Assembly (NCBI GenBank): GCA_021163845.1
Contig: JAGGTH010000022.1
Coordinates: forward strand, 1 to 39,827
Length of the DNA: 39,827 bases
From: Helicobacteraceae bacterium
GTDB lineage: Bacteria > Campylobacterota > Campylobacteria > Campylobacterales > Sulfurimonadaceae
Direction of reading: 5' to 3'
Positions 1 to 8,479 of the stretch are shown here, piece after piece. The notes under the pieces were generated by a model. It was not told where the DNA came from and ran no database searches. It saw only the letters and a list, made by a program, of their open reading frames with translations. Positions within the stretch are counted from its first letter, which is position 1. Every line of letters starts with the position of its first letter. Both the position numbers and the translations under genes were made by a program.

Positions 1-73
1 GATAAGAGTCTGAGAGGAAAGAGTAATAATATTATTTAAGGATAAATTTTATCTTTTAATCTTTTTTGAGAAA

Positions 74-94
74 CTTAAGGGAGAGAGGCTTAAG
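74..94. repeat. CTTAAG inverted repeat upstream of metK
   Basis: The palindrome CTTAAG occurs at 74-79 and again at 89-94, separated by nine purines, so the region can form a 6-bp stem. It lies upstream of the metK -10 box. No T-run follows, so a terminator for an upstream gene outside the window is not supported. Its function is unknown. Confidence 0.25.
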
Positions 95-126
95 ATGGAG
101 AGTATTTATATTTAAATATTCTTTGC

Positions 127-132
127 TATAAT
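127..132 (+). promoter_or_regulatory. metK promoter -10 box
   Basis: TATAAT preceded by TGC gives an extended -10 (TGnTATAAT), the usual strong sigma-70 signal in Campylobacterota, where a -35 box is often absent. It lies 48 bases before the metK ATG. An AAGGA ribosome binding site follows at 169-173. Confidence 0.7.
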
Positions 133-179
133 TGCGACGATTTATGGAGCAAGACTCTATACTTCAATAAGGAAAATCG

Positions 180-1337
180 ATGACTAAAGAGTACATTTTT
201 ACTTCAGAGTCTGTAACAGAAGGGCATCCTGATAAGATGGCTGATCAGATCAGTGATGCAATTCTGGATTATATTATTGAGCATGATCCAAATGCACGTG
301 TAGCGTGTGAGACATTGGTATCAAATGGTTTTTGTGTAATTGCAGGCGAACTGAAAACAACGGCGTATGCGCCTATGCAAGAGATTGCTAGACAAGTGGT
401 AAAAGAGATAGGATATACCGATGCGACCTATGGTTTTGACTATCGTTCGGCTGCAGTTTTAAATGGTATCGGAGAGCAATCTCCTGATATCAATCAAGGT
501 GTGGATCAGGCAAGTGGTGAGATAGGTGCCGGAGATCAAGGGCTTATGTTTGGATACGCTTGTCGCGAGACAGATGTATTGATGCCTTTACCGATATACC
601 TAGCACACAGACTTACGCAAAAACTTGCAGAGGTACGTAAAGAGGGAATTATCCCTTATCTTCGTCCAGATGGAAAAGCACAAATAAGCGTGAAATATAT
701 AGATGACAAACCTGTAAGTGTTGAGACGGTTGTTGTCTCAACGCAACATGCTCCAGATGTAGCACAAGAGAAGATCCATGAAGATGTGATCAATGAGGTG
801 ATCAAAAAAGTGATCCCTGCAGAGCTTTTGAGTGAAACGACTGTCTTTCACATTAACCCTACAGGGAAGTTTGTGATCGGTGGACCACAAGGGGATGCTG
901 GACTTACAGGAAGAAAGATCATCGTAGATACTTACGGTGGAAGTTGCCCGCACGGTGGGGGAGCATTTTCAGGAAAAGATCCAACCAAAGTGGATAGAAG
1001 TGCAGCATATGCAGCGCGCTGGGTAGCAAAAAACCTTGTAGCTTCAGGTGCTTGTGACAAAGCAACGATCCAAGTGGCTTACGCTATTGGTGTCGTACAA
1101 CCAGTTTCAATCATGGTAGATACACATGGAACAGGTAAAGTTGAAGAGAATAAAATAGAAGCATGTGTGAAAGAGCTTTTTGATCTTTCTCCAAAAGGGA
1201 TCATAGAATCACTTGATCTTTTACGCCCTATATATAGAAAGACAGCTGCTTATGGTCATTTTGGACGTGAAGAAGATACTTTTACGTGGGAAAAAACCGA
1301 TAAAGCTGATGCAATAAAAAAATACCTTGATCTTTAA
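180..1337 (+). CDS. metK: S-adenosylmethionine synthetase
   Basis: Makes S-adenosylmethionine from ATP and methionine in the cytoplasm and supplies the cell's methyl donor. At 385 residues it has the family's normal length. The ATP-binding GHPDK motif is at residues 15-19 with His16. Signature 1, GAGDQG, lies at about 116-121, and the glycine-rich signature 2, GGGAFSGKD, at about 259-267. The ATG at 180 has AAGGA seven to eleven bases upstream, and the protein begins in the conserved manner ([12 protein letters not shown]). It is transcribed alone from its own extended -10 promoter and is followed by a strong hairpin. In Helicobacter metK also precedes ndk, and that order is kept here with a ferredoxin gene inserted between them. 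Nothing is unusual in the reading frame. Confidence 0.97.
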   Translation: MTKEYIFTSESVTEGHPDKMADQISDAILDYIIEHDPNARVACETLVSNGFCVIAGELKTTAYAPMQEIARQVVKEIGYTDATYGFDYRSAAVLNGIGEQSPDINQGVDQASGEIGAGDQGLMFGYACRETDVLMPLPIYLAHRLTQKLAEVRKEGIIPYLRPDGKAQISVKYIDDKPVSVETVVVSTQHAPDVAQEKIHEDVINEVIKKVIPAELLSETTVFHINPTGKFVIGGPQGDAGLTGRKIIVDTYGGSCPHGGGAFSGKDPTKVDRSAAYAARWVAKNLVASGACDKATIQVAYAIGVVQPVSIMVDTHGTGKVEENKIEACVKELFDLSPKGIIESLDLLRPIYRKTAAYGHFGREEDTFTWEKTDKADAIKKYLDL

Positions 1338-1351
1338 AAAAAGATCTTTTC

Positions 1352-1377
1352 ATTTACGGTGATTTTTCACCGTAAAT
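1352..1377 (+). terminator. Hairpin after metK
   Basis: A perfect 10-bp stem (ATTTACGGTG / CACCGTAAAT) with a six-base loop begins 14 bases after the metK stop. No clear T-tract follows on the plus strand, so it may be a weak terminator or a 3'-end stabiliser. Confidence 0.6.
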
Positions 1378-1383
1378 CTACAT

Positions 1384-1398
1384 TAATAATCGTTATCA
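1384..1398. promoter_or_regulatory. Putative Fur box upstream of the ferredoxin gene
   Basis: The sequence TAATAATCGTTATCA matches the 7-1-7 Fur consensus TGATAATnATTATCA at 12 of 14 specified positions. It lies about 70 bases upstream of the -10 of the ferredoxin promoter, which is far for simple repression. Iron control is inferred, not shown. Confidence 0.45.
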
Positions 1399-1465
1399 AA
1401 ACCATAAAAATAGGCATTTTAGCAGGCTTAAATTGTAACGTATTGCTTTTTTTACTCGCCCAAAA

Positions 1466-1471
1466 TATAAT
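1466..1471 (+). promoter_or_regulatory. Ferredoxin gene -10 box
   Basis: TATAAT preceded by a T-rich stretch at about 1441-1454, the Campylobacterota sigma-70 pattern. It would give a leader of about 55 bases before the ATG at 1535, which has TAGGAG upstream. Confidence 0.6.
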
Positions 1472-1534
1472 TTTTAGCTCCCTTTAAAAATCTTAAGTGT
1501 ATAGTTACCCAAATTATATATTTAGGAGAAAATA

Positions 1535-1894
1535 ATGGCAGTATATATTAATGATACATGTATCAACTGTGGTGCTTGTATTGATGAATGTCCAGTAGAA
1601 GCAATTGTAGATGAGGATGATAACCCAACTGGTGAAGAAATTTACTATGTTTACCCAGATAAATGTGTAGAGTGTGTGGATCATCATGATGAGCCTGCAT
1701 GTGCTACTGCATGTCCAACAGAGGGCTGTATCACTTGGGATATGCCATTTACTGCTGAGTACAAAGATCACTTCAATGGTGCAAACTATGAAGATGGCAA
1801 AAATTATGTAATGGAAGATGCAGATGCTGAAATGCCTTTTCATGCTGACATTAGTATAGATGATCGTAAAAGTAAAGCGAACATCATCGACTAA
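1535..1894 (+). CDS. 2[4Fe-4S] ferredoxin (YfhL/FdxA-like)
   Basis: A small cytoplasmic electron carrier with two cubane clusters. Cluster ligands are visible as Cys9, Cys12, Cys15 and Cys19, the last followed by Pro, and Cys44, Cys47, Cys56 and Cys60, the last followed by Pro. There is an additional Cys65. The second motif has an eight-residue insertion between its second and third Cys (VDHHDEPA), which is typical of the YfhL-like group. The 119-residue protein carries an acidic C-terminal extension of about 45 residues beyond the ferredoxin core, longer than most homologues of about 80-85 residues. The gene stands alone with its own promoter, a Fur-box-like dyad upstream and a terminator downstream, so it looks individually regulated, possibly by iron. 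The electron-transfer partner cannot be told from the context. Confidence 0.93.
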   Translation: MAVYINDTCINCGACIDECPVEAIVDEDDNPTGEEIYYVYPDKCVECVDHHDEPACATACPTEGCITWDMPFTAEYKDHFNGANYEDGKNYVMEDADAEMPFHADISIDDRKSKANIID

Positions 1895-1899
1895 TCTTT

Positions 1900-1932
1900 A
1901 AGGCTCCCCCATGGGAGTTTTAAGCCTTTTTC
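1900..1932 (+). terminator. Rho-independent terminator after the ferredoxin gene
   Basis: The arms AAGGCT (1900-1905) and AGCCTT (1923-1928) enclose CTCCC/GGGAG (1904-1908 with 1913-1917). Together they give an imperfect hairpin followed by a T-rich run. It begins six bases after the stop codon. Confidence 0.7.
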
Positions 1933-1976
1933 CTCTTTTTTTCTTCCCTTTAAACTACAATCTATAAAATTTTTGG

Positions 1977-1982
1977 TATAAT
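1977..1982 (+). promoter_or_regulatory. ndk operon extended -10 box
   Basis: TGGTATAAT is an extended -10 preceded by a T-rich tract. The start of transcription would fall near 1989, leaving a leader of about 28 bases with TAGGAGA before ndk. It probably drives ndk-yceD-rpmF-plsX-fabH. Confidence 0.7.
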
Positions 1983-2016
1983 TCCACTCTATTTTTTATA
2001 CATACTAGGAGATTTG

Positions 2017-2430
2017 ATGGAACGAACACTATCAATAATAAAGCCAGACGCAGTTGCTAAAGGTGTAATCGGAAAAATTTTAGATCGTTTTGAAAGTAAT
2101 GGTCTTAAAATTGCTGCTACAAAAAAACTTCAACTTTCTCGTAAAGATGCAGAAGCATTTTATGCAGTTCACGCTGAGAGACCTTTCTTCAACGACTTAG
2201 TTGACTTTATGATCAGTGGTCCAGTTGTAGTTTCAGTTTTAGAGGGTGAAAATGCAATGGCTAAAAACCGTGACTTAATGGGTGCAACGAATCCTAAAGA
2301 AGCTGAGGCAGGTACTATCCGTGCAGATTTCGCTGAAAATATTGATGCAAATGCAGTTCACGGAAGTGACTCATTAGAAAATGCAGCTGTAGAAATTGCG
2401 TTCTTTTTCTCTGAGAGAGAGATTTCATAA
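2017..2430 (+). CDS. ndk: Nucleoside diphosphate kinase
   Basis: Transfers the gamma phosphate of ATP to nucleoside diphosphates through a phosphohistidine intermediate. The protein has 137 residues, the standard size. The catalytic His is in the HGSDS motif at about residue 115, and the N-terminal SIIKPDAV strand is conserved. I chose the ATG at 2017 over the in-frame TTG at 2014 because AGGAGA at 2007-2012 is properly spaced only for the ATG. It is the first gene of a tight operon continuing into yceD seven bases after the stop. The ndk-yceD-rpmF-plsX-fabH order is the same as in Helicobacter pylori. Confidence 0.96.
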   Translation: MERTLSIIKPDAVAKGVIGKILDRFESNGLKIAATKKLQLSRKDAEAFYAVHAERPFFNDLVDFMISGPVVVSVLEGENAMAKNRDLMGATNPKEAEAGTIRADFAENIDANAVHGSDSLENAAVEIAFFFSEREIS

Positions 2431-2437
2431 TTCTTTT

Positions 2438-2812
2438 ATGAATATTCAATTAAGAAAAGTAACTTCAACACCACAAGATTTTGAGATTAAATCTGGGGAT
2501 ATAGCATTTAAAGGTTTTTTACAGTACCATAGCGGCAAATTAATTTTGCTCAAAGCAAACTTAAGTGGCTCTATGGATATTGAATGCGACGTTTGTGCTA
2601 CAAAGTTTGAGCTACCTTTAAACAACGACATTGAGTTTTTCATATCCGATGGTATTTATGAAGATGAAGATGGTATAGAATTGGATGTAGTTGAATCACT
2701 AAACTCATCTACAGATGTAGGTGAGCTTTTGAACTCAGAACTAGAACTGATTCGTAGCGACTATCATAGTTGTAAAAACTGTAAAGACTCTGACTATACT
2801 TTAGAGTTTTAA
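2438..2812 (+). CDS. yceD: YceD/DUF177 family protein (23S rRNA accumulation)
   Basis: A member of the YceD (DUF177) family, which is encoded next to rpmF in most bacteria and is linked to accumulation of 23S rRNA and large-subunit assembly. Its biochemical role is not settled. The protein has 124 residues when started at the ATG at 2438. The longer frame that begins inside ndk was discarded, because the resulting overlap would add a tail foreign to the family. Two CxxC pairs (CDVC near residue 47, CKNC near residue 112) suggest a zinc site. There is no strong ribosome binding site, and translation may be coupled to ndk, which stops seven bases before. Confidence 0.85.
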   Translation: MNIQLRKVTSTPQDFEIKSGDIAFKGFLQYHSGKLILLKANLSGSMDIECDVCATKFELPLNNDIEFFISDGIYEDEDGIELDVVESLNSSTDVGELLNSELELIRSDYHSCKNCKDSDYTLEF

Positions 2813-2860
2813 TAAAGAAGCTTCTAAAAAGCTTATCAAAATACAAAAAAAGGAAATAAA

Positions 2861-3010
2861 ATGGCAGTACCTAAAAGAAGAGTATCTCATTCTCGTTCAG
2901 CGAAAAGAAGAACTCATTACAAAATTGCTTTAGCACGTCCAGTGAAAGATAAAGATGGGACTTACAAACTTCCACACCATATCAATCCAACGACTGGTGA
3001 GTATAAGTAG
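2861..3010 (+). CDS. rpmF: 50S ribosomal protein L32
   Basis: A 49-residue basic protein of the large ribosomal subunit. The start [17 protein letters not shown] is the family signature, and the C-terminus (INPTTGEYK) is typical of Campylobacterota L32. It lacks the zinc-binding Cys pairs, i.e. it is the C-minus form. An AAAGGAAA ribosome binding site precedes the ATG at 2861. It lies between yceD and plsX, with plsX starting three bases after its stop. Confidence 0.96.
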   Translation: MAVPKRRVSHSRSAKRRTHYKIALARPVKDKDGTYKLPHHINPTTGEYK

Positions 3011-3013
3011 TAA

Positions 3014-4012
3014 ATGATTACAATTGCTATTGATGCAATGGGTGGGGACTTCGGTCCCGAACCAATTGTTAAGGGTTGTGTTGCGGCACTGAAAACAAAA
3101 CTATTCAAGCCTATTCTTGTAGGTAAAAAGTCAGAAATTTTACCTCTGTTACCAAAAAGTTATAGAGATAAGATTTTAATTATCGATACAGACGATGTGA
3201 TCTCTATGTCAGATGCAGCGACAGATGCTGTAAAAAGAAAAGAGAGTACTATCTACAAAGCGATCGAGCTTGTAAAGAATGGTGAAGCACACGGGGTAGT
3301 ATCAGCAGGACACAGCGGTGCGACTATGACACTAGCGACTCTTCGCTTAGGTCGATTGCAAAATGTATCGCGCCCTGCACTCGTTACACTTATGCCTACA
3401 AAAACAGGGCGTCGTTCTGTTGTATTGGACGTAGGTGCAAATGTAGATTCTAAGCCAGAACACTTAGCAGAATTTGCCGTTATGGGTGGATGCTATGCTG
3501 AGGATGTACTCAAAATTGCTGAGCCAAGTATTGGTATTTTGGCAAATGGTGAAGAGGAATCAAAAGGGAACGAAGTCACAAAAGCTGCTCATAAACTTCT
3601 CAAAGGCTACAGAGGCTTTAAAGGCAATGTTGAGGGAAGCGATATTTTTAATGGTTCGTGTGATGTCATCACTTGTGATGGCTTTGTTGGTAACCTTGTA
3701 CTTAAAGCAAGTGAGGGTGTCGCTTCAACGATTAGCCAACTTATTAAAGAGTATATTCGTAAATCTCCAGTCTCTATCACGGGAGCACTCTTGATGCGAA
3801 AAGTGTTTAAACTTCTCAAAAAAGAGATCGATTATGCTGAGATCGGTGGGGCTCCTCTTATCGGTATCAAGGGATGTGCGATTGTGAGTCATGGGAAAAG
3901 TAATTCTCGTGCGATAGAAAATGCGATCTATCAAGCGATCCGTTACGTTGATACAGGTGTGAATGACCATATAGTATCAAGACTTGCAGAGTTGAAACAA
4001 AAGGACAAATAA
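3014..4012 (+). CDS. plsX: Phosphate acyltransferase PlsX
   Basis: Converts acyl-ACP to acyl-phosphate, the acyl donor for PlsY in phosphatidic acid synthesis. It is a peripheral cytoplasmic membrane enzyme. The 332-residue length is standard. The family's N-terminal motif [12 protein letters not shown] is present, as are the central [11 protein letters not shown] stretch (about residues 95-105) and the [15 protein letters not shown] region (about 213-227). It starts three bases after the rpmF stop and shares one base with the fabH start (TAATG), so translation is probably coupled. This places the entry steps of phospholipid and fatty acid synthesis under one promoter. Confidence 0.97.
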   Translation: MITIAIDAMGGDFGPEPIVKGCVAALKTKLFKPILVGKKSEILPLLPKSYRDKILIIDTDDVISMSDAATDAVKRKESTIYKAIELVKNGEAHGVVSAGHSGATMTLATLRLGRLQNVSRPALVTLMPTKTGRRSVVLDVGANVDSKPEHLAEFAVMGGCYAEDVLKIAEPSIGILANGEEESKGNEVTKAAHKLLKGYRGFKGNVEGSDIFNGSCDVITCDGFVGNLVLKASEGVASTISQLIKEYIRKSPVSITGALLMRKVFKLLKKEIDYAEIGGAPLIGIKGCAIVSHGKSNSRAIENAIYQAIRYVDTGVNDHIVSRLAELKQKDK

Positions 4013-5010
4013 TGGCTTATGCAGCTTTTAGATCTATTGGTGCATATGCTCCAGAAAAAATCTTAACAAATCAAGAACTCTCAGAGATGGTTGATACATC
4101 TGATGAATGGATTGTTAAGAGAACTGGAATCAAAGAGCGCCGCATTGCTGCAAAAGATGAAACAACAAGTGATATGGGTGTCAAAGCTGCCGCACTTGCA
4201 ATTGAGCGTAGTGGGATAGAGAAAAAAGATATTGATATGCTTATTTGTGCAACGATATCACCTGATTATTTTTGTATGCCCTCAACTGCTACGATCATCT
4301 CAAGTAAACTTGGGCTTAATAATGTAACTGCTTTTGATATCTCTGCTGCTTGTACAGGTTTTGTTTATATCCTCTCCATTGCTAAAGCTTTTATAGAAGC
4401 TGGTATGAAAAAAAATATTCTTATCGTTGGGGCTGAAAAACTTTCTGCGATCACTGATTATACAGATAGAGGAACGTGTATCCTGTTTGGAGATGGTGCG
4501 GGAGCAGCTATTATAAGTGCGACTGAAGATAAAAGTGAAGCAATTATCGATATACACACGGGGGCTGATGGGACATTTGCAGACTTGCTAATGACGCCAA
4601 ATGGTGGAAGTGGTTCTGCACATGACTCTCTCGATCAAGAAGCTTCAAGCTGTTTTATGCAGATGAAGGGCAATGAAACATTTAAAGTTGCTGTGCGCAC
4701 CTTGACAAAAGATGTTGTCGACATCTTGCAAACGAATAACATCAAAAGCGAAGATATCAATCACTTTGTGCCTCATCAAGCAAACTACCGTATTATTAAA
4801 GCTGTAGGAGATGCTCTTGCTATGAAAGAGGAGCAGGTGGTCCTCACTGTTGCAAAATATGGAAACACTTCAGGTGCATCGATCCCTATGGCGATCAATG
4901 AAGTGTATGAGAGTGGCGATCTAAAAGCTGGAGAGCTTATGCTTCTTGATGCTTTTGGTGGAGGGCTCACTTGGGGAAGTGCCCTTGTTCCTTTCTCACC
5001 CTTAAAGTAA
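4012..5010 (+). CDS. fabH: 3-oxoacyl-ACP synthase III
   Basis: Condenses acetyl-CoA with malonyl-ACP to begin type II fatty acid synthesis. The catalytic triad is visible: Cys114 in SAACTGF, His255 in HQAN and Asn285 in GNTSG. Length is 332 residues, close to the usual 320-335. It overlaps the plsX stop by one base. Its 3' end runs nine bases into the convergent HIT-family gene, so no terminator lies between the two. The N-terminal [15 protein letters not shown] is typical of the family. Confidence 0.97.
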   Translation: MAYAAFRSIGAYAPEKILTNQELSEMVDTSDEWIVKRTGIKERRIAAKDETTSDMGVKAAALAIERSGIEKKDIDMLICATISPDYFCMPSTATIISSKLGLNNVTAFDISAACTGFVYILSIAKAFIEAGMKKNILIVGAEKLSAITDYTDRGTCILFGDGAGAAIISATEDKSEAIIDIHTGADGTFADLLMTPNGGSGSAHDSLDQEASSCFMQMKGNETFKVAVRTLTKDVVDILQTNNIKSEDINHFVPHQANYRIIKAVGDALAMKEEQVVLTVAKYGNTSGASIPMAINEVYESGDLKAGELMLLDAFGGGLTWGSALVPFSPLK

Positions 5011-5391
5011 TCCCTCTTTTCGTGCTTCTCTATGGAGTGCGAGTAAAAGTCTCTTATGAAAGAGATCCTCATCTGGAAGTACTAAACTAGCTTCTCTTAC
5101 TTTCTCACCCCACATTGGATTTGGAAAATAACTATCCTCTTTGAATCGTGCCATTACATGAATATGTACACGTGGTAGCATATTTGCAAAAGATGCCATA
5201 TTGATCTTTGTAGGCTTGTAAAAGTCTTTAAGCTCTTGCTCTACAATATCATAAATATCCCATAAACGTTTTCGTAGCTCTTTTGGCATATCTCCGAGTT
5301 CTTTGTAGGGTTCTTTGGTAAAAATGAGGAGCCATGGGATCTCACTCTCTTGTGTTTGAATATAAAATTCAGCATCTTCATAAAGTAGCAT
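5002..5391 (-). CDS. HIT-family nucleotide hydrolase/transferase
   Basis: A 129-residue histidine-triad family protein; relatives hydrolyse dinucleoside polyphosphates or nucleotide adducts. The HIT motif is at residues 74-82 and reads RVHIHVMAR, where the usual form is HxHxHxx. Aligned to that pattern, the nucleophilic middle His (His76) and the third His (His78) are kept, but the first His is Arg74. The protein may therefore be altered in activity or belong to a divergent subgroup; the substrate cannot be named. It is transcribed from its own minus-strand promoter. Its stop codon lies inside fabH (antiparallel 9-base overlap). Confidence 0.82.
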   Translation of the reverse strand: MLLYEDAEFYIQTQESEIPWLLIFTKEPYKELGDMPKELRKRLWDIYDIVEQELKDFYKPTKINMASFANMLPRVHIHVMARFKEDSYFPNPMWGEKVREASLVLPDEDLFHKRLLLALHREARKEGLL

Positions 5392-5411
5392 GGGATGTAC
5401 CTTTTTTGCTT

Positions 5412-5417
5412 ATTATA
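5412..5417 (-). promoter_or_regulatory. HIT gene -10 box
   Basis: On the minus strand this reads TATAAT, 20 bases before the ATG of the HIT gene, with AAGG between them. Confidence 0.5.
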
Positions 5418-5463
5418 ACTGATTTGATTTGAAAAAGTGAAGGAAAAAGTAGGAAAGAAAAGT

Positions 5464-5482
5464 TTACTCCATAAAGGAGTAA
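5464..5482 (-). terminator. Terminator of the DEAD-box helicase gene
   Basis: A perfect 7-bp stem (TTACTCC / GGAGTAA) with a five-base loop. On the minus strand it is followed by a pyrimidine-rich, T-rich run, so it terminates the helicase transcript before the HIT promoter. Confidence 0.65.
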
Positions 5483-5499
5483 GAGGAAAAAAGAGCTAT

Positions 5500-7017
5500 T
5501 TAGTCTTTGTTTCCGCGGTATGAAGAGCCTGAGCCGCTTCTAGAAGATGATCTTGGCTTTGAAGAAGAACGTCCACGGCTGCTACTGTTTCCTCTATAGC
5601 CTCCACCACTTCTACTTCTTCCACCTTTACCTCGTGTGTCTCTTCTTTGACTTGCACGTGCAAGAATCTGCTCGATCTTATCAGCAGGGATACCAATAGT
5701 GTTTGGTCCTTTGATATCTTGTTTGTCTAGAATCATAGAGATAAGCTTAAAGATAATTGTCGGTTCATCGATATCTTCTTTGAGTGCATCAAGGATTCTG
5801 TGGGCTTCATCGTAGATAGATTGATCTTCGATGTTTTTTACGATAGCATCAATATTTAGTTTACGTAGATCATTTTTGCTTGGAACAAAAGCGTGTTCCA
5901 TTGTAGTTCCCACTTTTGCTTTGATCCGTTGAAGCTCTTTAAACTCAAGTGGAGTGAGTAGCGTGATCGCTTTTCCTTTTGTTCCTGCACGTCCTGTACG
6001 TCCGATACGGTGTACATAACTCTCAGGATCAAAAGGGATATGGTAGTTAAATACATGAGAGATGTTGTTTACGTGAATACCACGTGCAGCAACGTCTGTT
6101 GCAACAAGTACTTTTACCGAGTTGCTTTTAAAGCCCTTGATAACAGTTTCTCTTTGTCTTTGCTCCATATCACCATGAAGGCCATTTGCAAGGTATCCAG
6201 CGTTTGATAGAACATTAGAGAGACGATCTACTTCGCTTTTTGTACGACAAAAAACAATCGATTTTTCTGTTGTTTCAGAATCCATCAAACGGATGATCGC
6301 ATCATCACGCTCAGACTCATCGATCACATAGTAAAGTTGTTCGATATCAGCGTTTGTAGTTTCCCCTTTAGTGATCGAGATAAACTCAGGATCATGGAGA
6401 ATTCTATTAGCAAGTGTTTTGATCGGTTGTGGCATCGTTGCTGAGAAAAGTAATGTTTGACGACTTGTAGGGAGGTAAGAGAATATCTCGTTGATATCAT
6501 CTAAGAATCCCATATCAAGCATCTCATCTGCTTCATCTAAAACAACCATACTTGGTGCAAAGTCTTTGACCATATTCTTTTTGAGAATATCGAGTAAACG
6601 ACCTGGAGTTGCTACAACAACACTTGCACCTCTTTGGATAAGATCGATCTGGCGGTTGTATGAACTTCCACCAAAGATAGTAACTGTCTTGATCCCAAGG
6701 TTACGTCCGTATTTGAAAAGCTCATCACTTACTTGCGTCGCAAGTTCGCGTGTTGGTGTGATCACTAAAAGCTCTACACCACCTTTGTTGTGCATGTTGT
6801 TAAGAGCTGGCAGACCGAAAGCTGCAGTTTTACCTGTACCTGTGTGTGCTTGTCCGACCATGTCGCGGCCAGCGAGAACTACAGGGATTGCAGAAACTTG
6901 GATTGGGGAAGGTGCTGTAAATCCAGCATCTTTAATACTTTTAAGTATCTCTTTTTTAAGTCCTAACTCTTCAAAGAGGACTACTTTTTCTTCTTGTTGT
7001 GCATTTTCTTGCATCAT
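5500..7017 (-). CDS. DEAD-box ATP-dependent RNA helicase
   Basis: Unwinds RNA secondary structure in ribosome assembly, mRNA decay or cold adaptation. The two-RecA-domain core shows the Q motif (GFTAPSPIQ, 32-40), Walker A AHTGTGKT (57-64), PTRELATQ, the DEAD box, SAT, the motif V stretch VATDVAARG and motif VI HRIGRTGRAG. The last 45 residues are a disordered Arg/Gly/Ser-rich tail with several RG repeats, an RNA-binding extension like those of RhlE/CsdA proteins. Two ATGs abut at 7017 and 7014; AAAGG is three bases from the first and six from the second, so initiation at 7014 is at least as likely. A minus-strand TATAAT at 7082-7077 and the terminator at 5464-5482 make it monocistronic. Confidence 0.95.
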   Translation of the reverse strand: MMQENAQQEEKVVLFEELGLKKEILKSIKDAGFTAPSPIQVSAIPVVLAGRDMVGQAHTGTGKTAAFGLPALNNMHNKGGVELLVITPTRELATQVSDELFKYGRNLGIKTVTIFGGSSYNRQIDLIQRGASVVVATPGRLLDILKKNMVKDFAPSMVVLDEADEMLDMGFLDDINEIFSYLPTSRQTLLFSATMPQPIKTLANRILHDPEFISITKGETTNADIEQLYYVIDESERDDAIIRLMDSETTEKSIVFCRTKSEVDRLSNVLSNAGYLANGLHGDMEQRQRETVIKGFKSNSVKVLVATDVAARGIHVNNISHVFNYHIPFDPESYVHRIGRTGRAGTKGKAITLLTPLEFKELQRIKAKVGTTMEHAFVPSKNDLRKLNIDAIVKNIEDQSIYDEAHRILDALKEDIDEPTIIFKLISMILDKQDIKGPNTIGIPADKIEQILARASQRRDTRGKGGRSRSGGGYRGNSSSRGRSSSKPRSSSRSGSGSSYRGNKD

Positions 7018-7076
7018 AAACCTTTATGTAAGGAGATGATACATGTTAAATACCTTCCCCTAGAAATATAGATGGA

Positions 7077-7082
7077 ATTATA
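7077..7082 (-). promoter_or_regulatory. RNA helicase gene -10 box
   Basis: Reads TATAAT on the minus strand, preceded by a T-rich stretch. It would give a leader of about 53 bases, long for this window, which could allow post-transcriptional control of the helicase. No riboswitch class is recognisable. Confidence 0.55.
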
Positions 7083-7214
7083 GCGAAATAAAACAGTGTT
7101 CTAATTAAAATTTTATATATTTAAAATTACTTAAGTTTATATGTGTATAAATGTGCGCTGATGTGCTGTGAGTTTGCAGATTGTCATATTTTTGGGAAAT
7201 ATTTTTTTCTTAAG

Positions 7215-7220
7215 TATAAT
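7215..7220 (+). promoter_or_regulatory. rmuC -10 box
   Basis: TATAAT following a T-rich run at 7201-7212. Transcription would start near 7227. That leaves about five bases before the ATG at 7232 or about 17 before the ATG at 7244, and favours the latter unless the mRNA is nearly leaderless. Confidence 0.55.
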
Positions 7221-7231
7221 GATAGAAAAAA

Positions 7232-8479
7232 ATGGATGTGTATATGGATCTCTATTTAGCAGGCTTGATTCTGAGTTTTATTGTTGTGTTGGTATTGCTT
7301 TTTTTGTATCTCAAGCAACGTGATGAGCTCACTCAGATCAAAAACTATAAACAAGAGCTTCTCAAACAAAATAGTGATTATAAGCTTGAATTTGCTGTTT
7401 TAAAAGAGCGCTATGAAAATGAAAAAACTACAGCAAACGAAAAACTAGATGTTCTTAAAAATGCCAAAGAGGAGCTAAGTCGTGAGTTTAAAAATTTGGC
7501 AAACCAGATATTTGAAGATAAATCGAGACAATTCTCCCACACACAAAAAGAGCAACTCGATCTCTTTTTAAAACCGTTTCGCGAACAGATCACACTCTTT
7601 TCAGAACAATCCAAAGCGCAATACACCAATGAGCTCAAAGAGCGTCATCTTCTCAAAGATGAACTCAGTCGTCTCCAAGCGATGAATGCACAACTCTCTC
7701 AAGATGCCCTCAATCTCACCAATGCACTCAAAGGGGAGAACAAGACACAAGGAAATTGGGGTGAGCTTGTGTTGGAGCGTATTTTAGAGCAATCGGGTCT
7801 GCGCAAGGGGAGTGAGTATGAGCTTCAAGTCTCAAAAAAAGCAGAAGATGGTAAAAGATATCAACCCGATGTGATCATCCATCTTCCACAAGAGCGTGAT
7901 GTGATCATCGATTCGAAGGTCTCCCTTGTGGCGTATGAGAAGTTTATGAGTGCAGATACTCCTGAGCAAAAGGCAAGTGCGCTCAAAGAACACCTCTCAA
8001 GTATCTCGATGCATATCAAATCTTTGAGTGGGAAAAAGTATGAGAGACTTGAGGGGCTTGCTAGTCTTGATTTTGTCTTGTTGTTTATGCCTATAGAAGG
8101 GGCTTTTTTAGTTGCTCTAGAACAAGATGGAGAGTTTTTTAAACGCGCTTTTGATCAAAATATCTTAGTGGTCTCCCCCTCAACGCTCCTTGTGACATTA
8201 CGAACTATCGAACATATTTGGCGAACGCAAAGACAAGAGGAGCATGCCAAAAGGATCGTCGATGAAGCCGAAGCGATGTATGATAAACTCGTTTTGTTTA
8301 TTTCGGAGATGGAAAACATAGGTAGCCATCTGCATAAAACCCAAGATGCTTATGAAGGTGCAATGAAGCGACTCCATACAGGTCGGGGAAATGTAATAAA
8401 AAGAGCTCAAAATATGATAGAGTTAGGTTTAAAACCAAAAAAGACTTTAACACTTCAAAGTGAGGATGATGCAGGATGA
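7232..8479 (+). CDS. rmuC: RmuC-family DNA recombination protein
   Basis: RmuC proteins limit inversion and rearrangement at short inverted repeats and are predicted nucleases. The 415-residue protein has an N-terminal membrane segment (about residues 8-26), a long coiled coil (about 30-165) and the RmuC core starting at GNWGELVLERIL (about 173-184) with VIIDSKVSL. An alternative ATG at 7244 starts four residues later, directly before the membrane segment, and fits the promoter position better. The last four bases overlap the next gene (ATGA), so the two are co-translated. Length is within the usual range of 400-500. Confidence 0.9.
   Translation: MDVYMDLYLAGLILSFIVVLVLLFLYLKQRDELTQIKNYKQELLKQNSDYKLEFAVLKERYENEKTTANEKLDVLKNAKEELSREFKNLANQIFEDKSRQFSHTQKEQLDLFLKPFREQITLFSEQSKAQYTNELKERHLLKDELSRLQAMNAQLSQDALNLTNALKGENKTQGNWGELVLERILEQSGLRKGSEYELQVSKKAEDGKRYQPDVIIHLPQERDVIIDSKVSLVAYEKFMSADTPEQKASALKEHLSSISMHIKSLSGKKYERLEGLASLDFVLLFMPIEGAFLVALEQDGEFFKRAFDQNILVVSPSTLLVTLRTIEHIWRTQRQEEHAKRIVDEAEAMYDKLVLFISEMENIGSHLHKTQDAYEGAMKRLHTGRGNVIKRAQNMIELGLKPKKTLTLQSEDDAG

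Noticed and set aside
1514-1843. Minus-strand open frame opposite the ferredoxin gene
   Set aside because: It is antisense to a clear ferredoxin with all eight Cys ligands and contains no family motif. It is a shadow frame.
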